A stretch of DNA of 64,000 nucleotides from CBDFKF01 sp965248765 (GCA_965248765.1 CBDFKF010000004.1:1240001-1304000); one strand, 5' to 3'; counted from the first letter of the stretch, positions 8,111 through 16,799 are shown. Made by a program: numbers and translations. Notes: generated by a model not told the origin, from the letters alone.

Positions 8111-10012
8111 TTAACTCGTAATATGGGTAAAAGTATATATAATTATTCATTATGGGCAGATATGTGAGCATAGGCGCGGCGGCCCTGGCCTTGGGAGTTT
8201 CCGTCACTACCCTTCGGCGCTGGGAGGCTAACGGCAAACTCGTGCCGGAACACACGCCGGGCGGTCACCGCCGTTACGATCTCGCAAAACTGCAGCCGGA
8301 GCTGTTTCGGGCGGTGCAGGAAGCGGAACGCCGGACCATCGCCTATGCCCGCGTGTCCAGCCCCGACCAGAAAGATGACCTGGAGCGGCAAAAGCAGGTT
8401 CTGGAACTTTACTGTGCCCGCCAGGGCTGGACCTTCGAGGTGGTTGCCGATCTAGGGTCGGGCATGAACTATCGCAAGAAGGGGCTGAAGAAGCTGCTGG
8501 CGGCGATTATAGACGGGTCCGTCGGCCGGCTCGTCGTCACCCACAAAGACCGGTTGCTGCGCTTCGGCGCGGAACTGGTCTTTGCGATTTGCGAGGCGAA
8601 GAACGTCGAGGTGGTCATTCTCAATCAGGGCGAGGATACAACGTTCGAGGAAGATCTCGCGAAGGACGTTCTGGAGGTTGTCACGGTCTTTGCCGCCCGG
8701 CTTTACGGCCGCCGCTCCCACAAGAACCGGAAGCTGCTCGACGGTGTGAGGCAGGCTGTGGAGGAGGCCCGGGCTTGCTGATAGCTCACCGCATCGCGCT
8801 CGATCCGACGAACCGGCAGCGGAGCTATTTCGCGCGCGCGTCGGGAACGGCGCGCTTCGCCTATAACTGGGCCTTGGCGGAATGGCAGTGTCAATACGCG
8901 GCCCACAAGGATGATCCCTCCTTGCCGCCGCCGAGCGAAACGGGCTTGCGGCGGCAGCTCAACGGTCTCAAGCGGGTCGCCTTCCCGTGGATGTTCGACG
9001 TGACGAAATGTGCGCCGCAGGAGGCGATTATAGACCTCGGCATGGCATTCCGCGCGTTCTTCTTGCAACGCGGATAGCGGCCGCGCTTCGAGAAGAAGGG
9101 CGTGCGCGACAGCTTCTGCGCGGCCAACGAGGCCGGCACGTTCCGGGTGGACGGCAAACGCATCCGGCTGCCGCTGATCGGCTGGGTCCGGATGCGGGAG
9201 CCGGTGCGCTTTTCCGGCAAGCTGAAGCGGGTGACGGTGTCGCGGGAAGCCGGGCGCTGGTTCGCGGCGATCTTGGTCGAGACTGAGGACATCAAGCCGG
9301 TGGAGCAGCCCGGCGGGGCCGTCGGCGTCGATCTCGGGGTGAAGACCCTGGCGACCCTGAGCTCGGGAGAGCCGATCCCCGGTCCGAAAGCGCATAAGGC
9401 GCTGCGACGGCGTCTGCGCTTCACGAGCCGGGCGCTGTCGCGCAAGCGGCAGCGATCGGCCAACCGGCACAAGGCCGCAGCAAAGCTGGCCAAGCTTCAT
9501 GCGCGGATTGCCCATATCCGCAAGGATGCCACGCACAAGGCGACGACGATGTTGGCGAAGACTTACAGCCGGATCGGCGTCGAGGACCTGAACGTGCGCG
9601 GCATGGCGCGCAACCGCCCTCTTGCGCGCTCGATCATGGATGGCGGCTTCTTTGAATTCCGCCGCCAGCTCGAATATAAGGCAAGGCTCTACGGCGCGGC
9701 GCTCGTCGTCGCGGATCGCTGGTATCCCTCAAGCAAGACTTGTTCTTGCTGCGGTTCGGTGGCACCCGGACTGGCTCTGTCGCAGAGGACCTTCCGCTGC
9801 GGCGTCTGCGGTTGCGAGATCAACAGGGATCTCAACGCCGCCCGCAATCTCGCACATCTGGCCGCAAGCTCTGCGGTGTCAGCCTGTGGAGAGGAGCGCT
9901 CTGGCGCGGCCGCTCCCCGCCCTTGCGGGGACCAACCCGGCGGCGTGAAACGGTCCCCGGCGAAGCAGGGACCGAACGGCAAGGCTGTGTGGCGTGAAGC
10001 GCCTGCAGACAG
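8109..10012 (+). mobile_element. IS607-family insertion sequence (tnpA-tnpB)
   Basis: About 1.9 kb carrying a MerR-like HTH serine recombinase (tnpA) overlapped by tnpB. The left end is AT-rich (8113-8150), unlike its surroundings. The element interrupts a methyltransferase gene, and CAGTT is present at both junctions, so the exact crossover lies within those 5 bp. No terminal inverted repeats are seen, as expected for this family. The tnpB stop codon (10020-10022) lies in host DNA. Confidence 0.8.
8152..8781 (+). CDS. tnpA: IS607-family serine recombinase transposase
   Basis: A 209-residue protein with an N-terminal MerR-type helix-turn-helix (residues 1-45, VSIGAAALALGVSVTTLRRW) followed by a short serine-recombinase domain. 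The nucleophile is Ser69 in YARVSS, and the arginine-containing QKDDLERQ and KDRLLRFG segments follow. This HTH-before-catalytic-domain order is characteristic of IS607 transposases, which move DNA by serine-type strand exchange without target duplication. The start at 8152 follows an AT-rich stretch that could hold the promoter; no strong ribosome-binding site is evident. The gene overlaps the likely start of tnpB by a few bases, so the two are probably translated together. It looks intact. Confidence 0.9.
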   Translation: MGRYVSIGAAALALGVSVTTLRRWEANGKLVPEHTPGGHRRYDLAKLQPELFRAVQEAERRTIAYARVSSPDQKDDLERQKQVLELYCARQGWTFEVVADLGSGMNYRKKGLKKLLAAIIDGSVGRLVVTHKDRLLRFGAELVFAICEAKNVEVVILNQGEDTTFEEDLAKDVLEVVTVFAARLYGRRSHKNRKLLDGVRQAVEEARAC

Positions 10013-10022
10013 TTTTGCGTAG
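8775..10022 (+). pseudogene. tnpB: TnpB RNA-guided nuclease with internal amber stop
   Basis: The frame starts at TTG 8775 (GGAGGAGG 7 bp upstream, overlapping the end of tnpA). It encodes a TnpB protein with the RuvC Asp in GVDLGVKTLATL, Glu in GVEDLNVRGM, a four-Cys zinc finger (CSCCGS ... CGVCGCEI) and the final Asp in NRDLNAARNLA. An in-frame TAG at 9075-9077 interrupts it after AFFLQRG; the next codons (RPRFEKKGVRD) continue the normal TnpB sequence in the same frame. The lesion is therefore a point nonsense mutation or a sequence error. Without readthrough the nuclease would be lost. The last residues come from flanking host DNA. The guide (omega) RNA would be expected over the 3' end and right flank. 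Confidence 0.8.
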
Positions 10023-10797
10023 GTTTCGGAGAGCGCCTCGGCGCCGGCTTCGCGGAATACCTCGCGGCCGGCCCGATCGCCAACTGGAAGGCAATGGCGT
10101 CCTGCACGCTGTTGCCAACCAGGACCGGGGCGTCGACACGGCGGAACGCAACGTTCTCGTAGCCCGCCGATGTCATCATCATTTCGACCATGGTTTCGTC
10201 GGCCATCGAAAACGGGCCCGGACCGCAGGTCTGGGCGTCCTCACCGGGCGCGGGCAGAAACTGCATGACGACGTCCTTGGCCATCGAGAGCCAGGGGTTG
10301 TCGGCCCGGTTGCGCCACACGATGTGAACCATCCGACCATCGGGTTTGAGCGCTTTCTGCATGTTGCGCAGGCCGGCGACCGGGTTGACGAAGAACACCG
10401 TACCGAAGCGGGCGAAGACGAAGTCGAACTGCTCATCGGGTAACGCGACTTCCGCATCGCCCCGCAAGAAAGTGACGTTGGATAATCCCGCCGCTTCTGT
10501 ATCCTGGCGCGCATAGTCGAGAAAGGCATCGCAGCAGTCGACCCCAACCACCGCGCCGCGCGGACCGACCAGCCGGGCCAGCTTGATCGCGGTGTCACCG
10601 AAGCCACACCCGACGTCGAGCACGCGGTCGCCCTTGCGAACCGGGAGCGTGGGAAATATCGCTTCGCTGTGATGGGTGAGACCATCGACAAGGATGTGCT
10701 TGAAGGCGATGAACTTGGGCACCAGCACGTCATTCCAGAACGCGACGAACTCGGAATCCTGCTGTGGTGGGCTCTCGCCGACTTCACGCGTGGTCAT
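10013..10797 (-). pseudogene. 5' part of class I SAM methyltransferase, split by IS607-family element
   Basis: ATG at 10797 opens a methyltransferase with motif I VLDVGCGFGDTA near residue 60, the acidic motif II VGVDCCDAF and FVFARFGTVFF further on. The family uses S-adenosylmethionine on small molecules or quinone-like substrates. After AIGPA the frame breaks: the following DNA encodes the expected GREVFREAGAEALSETY one base out of phase (break at about 10068). The IS607-family element then follows at about 10012. The C-terminus is at 7973-8110. There are thus two lesions, one single-base and one insertion. The gene starts 40 bp after GMC paralogue 3 and belongs to that transcript. Confidence 0.75.
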
Positions 10798-10836
10798 GGG
10801 TTGGTCCCTTGGTCGCCGGGAACGCGCTTGCCGGAC

Positions 10837-12441
10837 TCAGAACTCGTTCTTGCGCATCTGCTCGGCGATGTACTCGGCCTGGCGGATCGCCAGCGCAACG
10901 ATGGTGAGCGTCGGGTTGCCGGTGTTGTTGGAGGTGAACTGGCTACCGTCGGAAACGAACAGGTTGTCGATGTCGTGGGTCTGGCCCCATTTGTTGACGA
11001 CACCCTCGGCCGGGTCCGCGCTCATCCGGCAGGTCCCGAGATTGTGGCCGCAGGCGATCGGTGGCTCCTCCAGTACCTTGGTGGCGCCCGCCGCCTCGAA
11101 CAGTTCGGTCGATTTGACGAAGCCCCAATTTTCCATCGCGATCTCATTCTGATGGAGGTCGATATGGATGTGGGTGGCGGGCAGTCCGTTTTCGTCCTTG
11201 ACGTCCTTGTTGACGCTGATGGCACAGCGCTCCTGGGGCAGGTCGTCGCCGCAGAACCACAGGCTCGCCATGTGATCGTAGGCCTCGAGGCTCTGGGCGT
11301 ACTCGGCACCCCATGCCTTGGGCTTGAGAATGGCGGCGAGGTAGGGGAGGCCGAGCGAGCACAGTCCGAGCCAGATGCCGCCCGCGAAGCCCCGGCTCTC
11401 AGGGTCGTGGTCGGAGAGGTCCTCAATCAGGCCGCCGCCGACCGGCCCGCGGTACATGTGCACCGGCTTGTCGAAGACGCCGTAGACCAGGCCCATGACG
11501 CTGCGCACGAAGTTCTTGCCGAGCTGGCCGGATGAGTTGGCCAGCCCGTCGGGGTACTTTGCGGACTCGGAGTTCAGCAGGATCCTCGTCGTCTCGGGCG
11601 CGTTGCCGGCGACGCAGACCACGCGCGCCCTCTGGAAGTGCTGGGCGCCGTTCTTATCGACATAGAGCACGCCGGTGATCTTGCCCGCGTCATCGTGCTG
11701 GATCTCCAGCGCCATGCATTCGGCGCGAACCTCGCAGCGGCCCGTCGCCTCGGCCCGCGGAATCTCGGTGTAGAGCGTCGACCACTTGGCGCCGGACTTG
11801 CAGCCCTGCATGCAAAAGCCGATCTGGTCGCAGCCGTTTCGCCCATCGTACGGCTCGGGGTTGATGGCGAGATGGCTGGTGGTGATGCGCTGGTAGCCGA
11901 GCCGCTTCGCGCCGAGCTCAAAGACCTTGAAGTTGTTGCTGGGCGGCAGATACGGGATGTCGCCGCGCCCGGTCACCCCCATCTTGGTCTCGGCCCGCTC
12001 GTAGAACGGCAGCATGTCCTCGAGGCTGATCGGCCAGTCGATCAGGTTGGCGCCGGGGATCTCGCCATAGGTTGAGCGCGGGCGGAACTCGCGCTCCATG
12101 AAGCGGAACGAGTTGCCGACCCAATGCACCGTCGAGCCACCGACGGTCTTGCATATCCAGGTTGGCGCCTCGGGGAAGTCCTTGGTGAACGGCGCGGTGC
12201 CTGAGCAGGTGCGCTTGTCCTTCCAGGTGAACATGTCCCAGCCGCCGTATTCGTCGTTGACGAACTCAGCCAACTGGCGGCGTTGGCCCGCTTCGAGGAT
12301 GACAACGTCGATGCCCTTACTTGCGAGCTCGTTGCCGAGGGTCCCGCCACCGGCGCCCGAGCCGATGATGACAGCGACACTGTCATCATCGTGATCGAAA
12401 GTGACGGAAGCGATCGCGTCATCCGCGTGGGTATCGGTCAT
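10837..12441 (-). CDS. GMC family FAD oxidoreductase, paralogue 3
   Basis: A 534-residue GMC oxidoreductase with the FAD loop IGSGAGGGTLGNEL, the signature VGGSTVHWVGNSFRF, the FCMQGCKSGAKWSTLYTE segment and C-terminal HNLGTCRM / TGNPTLT. The ATG at 12441 matches the starts of the paralogues (MTDTH) and is preceded by GGGGGAG. The frame is open for 102 codons upstream, but that region is the shifted 3' end of paralogue 4. Only 26 bp separate it from paralogue 4, and the methyltransferase gene follows 39 bp downstream, so all are probably co-transcribed. The N-terminal MTDTHADD resembles paralogue 2 (MTDTHEDD), suggesting these two share a more recent ancestor. Confidence 0.9.
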   Translation of the reverse strand: MTDTHADDAIASVTFDHDDDSVAVIIGSGAGGGTLGNELASKGIDVVILEAGQRRQLAEFVNDEYGGWDMFTWKDKRTCSGTAPFTKDFPEAPTWICKTVGGSTVHWVGNSFRFMEREFRPRSTYGEIPGANLIDWPISLEDMLPFYERAETKMGVTGRGDIPYLPPSNNFKVFELGAKRLGYQRITTSHLAINPEPYDGRNGCDQIGFCMQGCKSGAKWSTLYTEIPRAEATGRCEVRAECMALEIQHDDAGKITGVLYVDKNGAQHFQRARVVCVAGNAPETTRILLNSESAKYPDGLANSSGQLGKNFVRSVMGLVYGVFDKPVHMYRGPVGGGLIEDLSDHDPESRGFAGGIWLGLCSLGLPYLAAILKPKAWGAEYAQSLEAYDHMASLWFCGDDLPQERCAISVNKDVKDENGLPATHIHIDLHQNEIAMENWGFVKSTELFEAAGATKVLEEPPIACGHNLGTCRMSADPAEGVVNKWGQTHDIDNLFVSDGSQFTSNNTGNPTLTIVALAIRQAEYIAEQMRKNEF

Positions 12442-12467
12442 GGGCGGGCGCTCCCCCAATGGTGGCG

Positions 12468-14066
12468 TTAGAACTCGTTCGTGCGCATCTGCTCGGCGAT
12501 GTACTCCGCCTGACGAATGGCCAGCGTCACGATCGTCAAGGTCGGATTGCCGGCATTGTTGGAACTGAATTGGCTGCCATCGGAAATGAACAAGTTGGCG
12601 ATGTCGTGGGTCTGGCCCCAGCCGTTGCAGACGCCATCCTCGGGCTTCTCGCTCATCCGGCAGGCGCCGAGATTGTGGGTCGAGGGCATCGGCGGACACT
12701 CGATGATGGTGCGGGCGCCGGCCGCCTCGAGGATCCGGGTCGCGCATTTGTGACCATAGTTGCGGAGCACGAATTCTGTCGGGTGGGAGTCCATGTTGAG
12801 GACCGGGACCGGCAGACCGTGCTGATCCTTGTCGCTCGGATGCAGCGTGACGTCGTTGGACGCCATCGGCATGTCCTCACCGAGCACGGCGACGCCGCAG
12901 GTGTACTGGTAGCCCTCGATCAACTCAGCAAACTCGCGGCCCCACGCGCCCGGATCAAGGAAGGCGGCGTGGTAGGGCAGCCCGAGCCCGAGCCCGGTGA
13001 TGTACATGCCGCCGGGGAAGCCGCGCGAGGGGTCGTGGCCCGCTTCATCGCGGACGATGCCGGGTGCGATGAAGCCCCGGTGCATGTTCACCGGCTTGTC
13101 GAAGATGCCGTACAGAAAAGCGAACATGTTGCGCATGTAGTTGCGCCCGACGTGACCCGAACCGTTGGCGAGGCCGTCGGGAAACTTCGACGTGGCCGAC
13201 TGCAAGAGTATCCGCGGGGTCTCGACGGAATTGCCCGCCACGCACACGACCCGCGCCTTCTGGACCTGCTGGGTGCCGGCGCTGTCGACGTAGAGCACGC
13301 CGGTGACCTTGCCGCCTTCGTCATGCTGAATCTCGAGCGCCATGCACTCGGGCCGCACCTCGCAGCGGCCGGTCTCCTCGGCCTTGGGAATCTCGGTATA
13401 GAGCGTCGACCACTTGGCGCCCGACTTGCAGCCCTGCATGCAAAAACCGATCTGATCGCAGGCGTTGCGGCCATCGCGGGGCACCATGTTCACGGCCACG
13501 TTGACCTGCGAGACCTGCTTGAAACCGGCGCGCCGCGCGCCATGCATGAAGACCTTGGCGATGTTGCTCTTGGGCAGATGCGGCATATCGTGGGTGCCCG
13601 AGACCCCCATCTTGTCCTCGGCGCGATCGTAGTAGGGAAGCATCTCGTCGAGCGAGACTGGCCAGTCGATCAGCGTCGCGCCCGGCACCTCGCCGTAGGT
13701 CGTCCGCGCCTGGAATTCGTGCTCCTGGAAGCGCACCGCCTGACCGGCCCAGTGCTGAGTGGTGCCGCCCACGCCCTTGGCGACCCAGGTCGGCGCCTCG
13801 GGGAATTTGGCGACCACCGGCGAGTTGCCCGTACAGGTCCGCCGATCATGCCAGGTCAGCATGTCATAGGCGCCGTATTCGTCGTTGACGAAGTCGGTGA
13901 TCTTGCGGCGGGGCCCGGCCTCGATGACGACCACGTTGACGCCCTTCTGCGCCAGCTCGTTGGCGAGCGTCCCGCCGCCGGCGCCCGAGCCGATGATCAC
14001 GACCACACTGTCATCGCCTTGGTCGAACGTGACGGACGCGACATCGTCAGTGTGTGTCTCGCTCAT
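12468..14066 (-). CDS. GMC family FAD oxidoreductase, paralogue 4
   Basis: A 532-residue GMC oxidoreductase with the FAD loop IGSGAGGGTLANEL, the GMC signature here as GGTTQHWAGQAVRF (Gln where the others have Val or a similar residue), FCMQGCKSGAKWSTLYTE and C-terminal HNLGACRM / AGNPTLT. The HNLGACRM variant (Ala instead of Thr) and the Gln in the signature set it apart, hinting at a different substrate pocket. The ATG at 14066 is preferred to 14084 because GGGAGGGAGA lies 8 bp upstream of it. The gene sits between paralogues 5 and 3 on the same strand. The 166-bp gap to paralogue 5 holds a 7-bp perfect inverted repeat and a copy of the dispersed palindromic element. Confidence 0.9.
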   Translation of the reverse strand: MSETHTDDVASVTFDQGDDSVVVIIGSGAGGGTLANELAQKGVNVVVIEAGPRRKITDFVNDEYGAYDMLTWHDRRTCTGNSPVVAKFPEAPTWVAKGVGGTTQHWAGQAVRFQEHEFQARTTYGEVPGATLIDWPVSLDEMLPYYDRAEDKMGVSGTHDMPHLPKSNIAKVFMHGARRAGFKQVSQVNVAVNMVPRDGRNACDQIGFCMQGCKSGAKWSTLYTEIPKAEETGRCEVRPECMALEIQHDEGGKVTGVLYVDSAGTQQVQKARVVCVAGNSVETPRILLQSATSKFPDGLANGSGHVGRNYMRNMFAFLYGIFDKPVNMHRGFIAPGIVRDEAGHDPSRGFPGGMYITGLGLGLPYHAAFLDPGAWGREFAELIEGYQYTCGVAVLGEDMPMASNDVTLHPSDKDQHGLPVPVLNMDSHPTEFVLRNYGHKCATRILEAAGARTIIECPPMPSTHNLGACRMSEKPEDGVCNGWGQTHDIANLFISDGSQFSSNNAGNPTLTIVTLAIRQAEYIAEQMRTNEF

Positions 14067-14082
14067 GGCTGTCTCCCTCCCC

Positions 14083-14099
14083 AATGCTTAAGAAGCATT
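14083..14099. promoter_or_regulatory. Perfect 7-bp inverted repeat upstream of GMC paralogue 4
   Basis: AATGCTTAAGAAGCATT is a perfect 7+3+7 inverted repeat ending 16 bp upstream of the chosen start codon of GMC paralogue 4. It is AT-richer than its surroundings. It could be an operator or an mRNA hairpin; nothing in the sequence decides between these. Confidence 0.35.
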
Positions 14100-14117
14100 A
14101 GACCGCGTGCCGCCGCG

Positions 14118-14228
14118 GGCGACAAGGGGCGGCCTCAGCCTCCCGCTTGCGAGAGAGGGTTTTACGGAGGAGCGTGGATCGGACAGCTCCCTCTCCCGCG
14201 GGGCGGGAGAGGGTCGGGGTGAGGGCGC
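14118..14228. repeat. Dispersed palindromic intergenic element, copy 2
   Basis: Contains CCCTCTCCCGCGGGGCGGGAG and the flanking GGGTCGGGGTGAGGG arm, preceded by a degenerate arm (CTCCCGCTTGCGAGAGAGGG). It is the same family as the elements at 4631, 15957, 34368 and 40532. It sits between GMC paralogues 5 and 4. Confidence 0.65.
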
Positions 14229-14232
14229 GGCT

Positions 14233-15843
14233 TTAGACCGTGTTCGTGCGCATCTGCTCGGCGATGTAGTCGGCCTCTCTTGTGGCCAGCGTCACGATGG
14301 TCAACGTCGGGTTGCAGCCGCCCGCGCTAGAGAAGATGCTGCCGTCCGCCACGAACAGGTTGGGAATGTCGTGGCTCTGGCCCCATTTGCTCACCACACC
14401 CTCGCCGGGCTTCTCGCTCATACGGCAGGTGCCCATGTTGTGCGAGCCCGGCATCGGCGGGCATTCGATCACGCGGCTCGCTCCCGCTGCCATCATCAGA
14501 TCGGTGCACTTCTTCATCGAGTGATTGCGCATCGCGATGTCATTGGGGTGATCGTCGATATGGATGTTGGGGACCGGCAGCCCGTGCTGATCGCGCTCGG
14601 TGTCGTGCAGGGTCACGGCGTTGGTCTCGATCGGCATGTCCTCGCCGTTGACGAAGATGCCGGCGACATGATTGTAGGCCTCGATGTCGTTGGTGAGCTC
14701 GCGGCCCCAGCCGCCCGGCCTCACGAAGCTTGAGAAATAGGGGAGACCGAGTGAGATGGTGCCGAAGACATAGCCGCCGGCGAAGCCGCGCTGGCCGTTG
14801 TGGTGCCACTCGTCCTGTACCAACCCTGACGCATTGGTGCCGCGATGGTAGTTGATCGGCTTATCGAACACGCCGTAGGCGTAGCCGGTCATGTGCCGGG
14901 TCCAGTTCTTGCCGACCATTCCCGACGAGTTGGCGAGCCCGTCCGGATACACATTCGACGCCGAATTCAAGAGTATCCGCGAACTCTCGACGGCATTGCA
15001 CGCCACCACCACCAGCCGCGCCTTTTGCAGGTGCTGATTGCCATCGCCGTCGACATAGTTGACGCCCGTCACCTTACCGCCCGTGTCGTGCTCGATTCGC
15101 AACGCCATGCAGTTGGCGCGCAGCTCGAGGTGGCCGGTGGCCTCTGCCTTCGGGATCTCGGAGTAGAGCGTCGACCACTTCGCGCCGGACCGGCACCCGG
15201 ACATGCAAAAGCCGATCTGGTCGCAGGCGTTGCGGCCATCGCGCGGCTCGGAGTTGATCGCCATGTACGAGGTGCTGACCTTTTCGTAGCCGAGGCGGCG
15301 GGCGCCAAGACTGAGAATCTTGTAGTTGTTGGTCTCGGGAAGATGCGGAATGCCGTTGGTGCCGGTCACTCCCATCTTGTCCTCGGCCCTGGCGTAGTAC
15401 GGCTCGAGTTCCGAAAGCGAGAGCGGCCAGTCGGCCAGGTTGGCACCAGCCACATCGCCGTAGACCGACTTGGCGCGGAACTCTTCCTCGTTCCATCGCA
15501 GCGCCAATCCCGCCCAGTGCACGGTCGAGCCGCCCACCAGCTTGCATACCCAGCTCGGCGACTCGGCCCAATTCCTCGCGATATCGCCGCTGCCGGTGAC
15601 GGTACGCTTGTCCACCCAGGTGAACATGTCATAGGAGTCGTGCTCATCGTTGACGAAGTCCGCGAGCTTGAGCCGCGGCCCCGCCTCGATCACCACCACG
15701 CTGATGCCCTTCTGGCAGAGCTCGTGTGCGACCGTGCCGCCGCCAGCGCCGGAGCCGATAATGACGACGACCGAGTCATCATCATGGTCGAAGTGCACGG
15801 CCGCGACATCGTCGTCGAACACATCATCGTCGTATGTGGTCAT
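14233..15843 (-). CDS. GMC family FAD oxidoreductase, paralogue 5
   Basis: A 536-residue GMC oxidoreductase with the FAD loop IGSGAGGGTVAHEL, the signature VGGSTVHWAGLALRW, FCMSGCRSGAKWSTLYSE and C-terminal HNMGTCRM / GCNPTLT. It is the most divergent of the five around the first Cys motif (FCMSGC rather than FCMQGC) and in the final segment (GGCNPTL). The ATG at 15843 has AAGGAGA just upstream. It is the first gene of the minus-strand run 5-4-3-methyltransferase. The upstream 244 bp contain a palindromic element, and the esterase gene starts on the other strand beyond it, so the promoter probably lies at 15850-15950. Confidence 0.9.
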   Translation of the reverse strand: MTTYDDDVFDDDVAAVHFDHDDDSVVVIIGSGAGGGTVAHELCQKGISVVVIEAGPRLKLADFVNDEHDSYDMFTWVDKRTVTGSGDIARNWAESPSWVCKLVGGSTVHWAGLALRWNEEEFRAKSVYGDVAGANLADWPLSLSELEPYYARAEDKMGVTGTNGIPHLPETNNYKILSLGARRLGYEKVSTSYMAINSEPRDGRNACDQIGFCMSGCRSGAKWSTLYSEIPKAEATGHLELRANCMALRIEHDTGGKVTGVNYVDGDGNQHLQKARLVVVACNAVESSRILLNSASNVYPDGLANSSGMVGKNWTRHMTGYAYGVFDKPINYHRGTNASGLVQDEWHHNGQRGFAGGYVFGTISLGLPYFSSFVRPGGWGRELTNDIEAYNHVAGIFVNGEDMPIETNAVTLHDTERDQHGLPVPNIHIDDHPNDIAMRNHSMKKCTDLMMAAGASRVIECPPMPGSHNMGTCRMSEKPGEGVVSKWGQSHDIPNLFVADGSIFSSAGGCNPTLTIVTLATREADYIAEQMRTNTV

Positions 15844-15956
15844 GTCGGTCTCCTTGCTCCCTGCCTGCCTCGGCGCCCAGTGTCTCCAAACGCCGTTCGA
15901 TTGTGCGTGGGAACACCGGCGAAGGCAAGGTAGCCGCGGTATGCCCCGCGCTCGGC

Positions 15957-16018
15957 GCCGGCACTCTCACGCTCGCGGGTCCCTCCCTCTCCCGCCAGGC
16001 GGGAGAGGGAGGGGGTGA
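15957..16018. repeat. Dispersed palindromic intergenic element, copy 3
   Basis: CCCTCTCCCGCCAGGCGGGA with a completing GAGGG arm forms a near-perfect palindrome, preceded by CTCTCACGCTCGCGGG. It lies in the divergent gap between GMC paralogue 5 and the esterase gene. Confidence 0.65.
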
Positions 16019-16087
16019 CGGTGTCTTGTGGCTCGATGCGGGCATGTGACAGGCCCGCTCTATGCCGCTAACAATGCGGCGCACACC

Positions 16088-16759
16088 ATGTCCCCGCTCA
16101 AGCCTCTCGACGGACCTCGAGTTGCGCCCGCCAATGGCGGGCCCGTGCACCAGCTCGTCATCCTCCTTCATGGCCTCGGCGCCGACGGCAATGACCTCAT
16201 CGGCCTCGCCCCCCATTTGGCCGGGAACCTGCCCGGCGCCGCGTTCGTCGCGCCCAATGCGCCTGAGCCCTGCGACATGGCGCCGGGCAGATATCAGTGG
16301 TTCGGTCTGCGCATGCTCTCGGCCGTGGAGATCGACCGTGGCGTCCGCCACGCCGCACCGATCCTGGACGCCTTCATCGATTCGGAGCTTGACCGCGCCG
16401 GCCTGGACGAAGACAACCTGGCGCTCGTCGGCTTTTCCCAGGGCACGATGATGGCGCTCCACGTCGGCCTGCGGAGGGCGCACGCGTGCGCCGGCATCGT
16501 CGGTTTCTCGGGCCGGCTCGCCGACGCGAAAGCGCTCAAGGGCGAGATCTGTGCCAAGCCACCGGTCCTCCTGGTCCATGGCGAGTCCGATGAGCTGATC
16601 CCGACCGCCGCGCTGTTCGATGCGGTCTCTGAGCTCGGCACGGCGGGTCTTGAGGTCGAATGGCACGTCTCGGCCGGCCTCGGCCACGGCATCGATGAGA
16701 CCGGATTGCACCTGAGCTGCGACTTCCTGTCCCGCGTGCTGCGCGAACCCCCGACTTGA
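16088..16759 (+). CDS. Phospholipase/carboxylesterase family serine hydrolase
   Basis: A 223-residue alpha/beta hydrolase of the short carboxylesterase/acyl-protein thioesterase family. The catalytic triad is visible: Ser117 in GFSQGT, Asp168 in GESDELIP and His200 in GLGHGID, with the oxyanion region LLHGLGADGNDL near residue 30. It hydrolyses carboxylic esters of short acyl chains or lysophospholipids and is cytoplasmic (no signal peptide). The ATG at 16088 is chosen since homologues of this family begin shortly before the conserved HxxLILLHG segment. An upstream in-frame start at 16028 would add a stretch encoded by the repeat region. It stands alone, divergent from the GMC cluster. Confidence 0.85.
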   Translation: MSPLKPLDGPRVAPANGGPVHQLVILLHGLGADGNDLIGLAPHLAGNLPGAAFVAPNAPEPCDMAPGRYQWFGLRMLSAVEIDRGVRHAAPILDAFIDSELDRAGLDEDNLALVGFSQGTMMALHVGLRRAHACAGIVGFSGRLADAKALKGEICAKPPVLLVHGESDELIPTAALFDAVSELGTAGLEVEWHVSAGLGHGIDETGLHLSCDFLSRVLREPPT

Positions 16760-16769
16760 GCCGACCGGA

Positions 16770-16799
16770 TTGTGAAAGTCCCCAGAAACACACTATAAC
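16770..16799 (+). promoter_or_regulatory. Probable sigma-70-type promoter for the HNH gene
   Basis: TTGTGA (16770-16775) and TATAAC (16794-16799) are separated by 18 bp, about 75 bp upstream of the HNH start codon at 16874. This is inferred from the match to the consensus only. Confidence 0.4.

Noticed and set aside
9075..9077. TnpB amber codon as programmed recoding
   Set aside because: No pyrrolysine context, slippery site or known precedent in TnpB; a point mutation or error is simpler.
12459..14222. 587-codon frame antisense to GMC paralogue 4
   Set aside because: Its sequence is the antisense of a conserved GMC gene (repeated LGD, RAHLLGDV patterns shared by all antisense GMC frames), so it mirrors the paralogues and is not a separate protein.
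14845..15933. 362-codon frame antisense to GMC paralogue 5
   Set aside because: Same reason: a shadow of the GMC gene, and it extends into the intergenic repeat.
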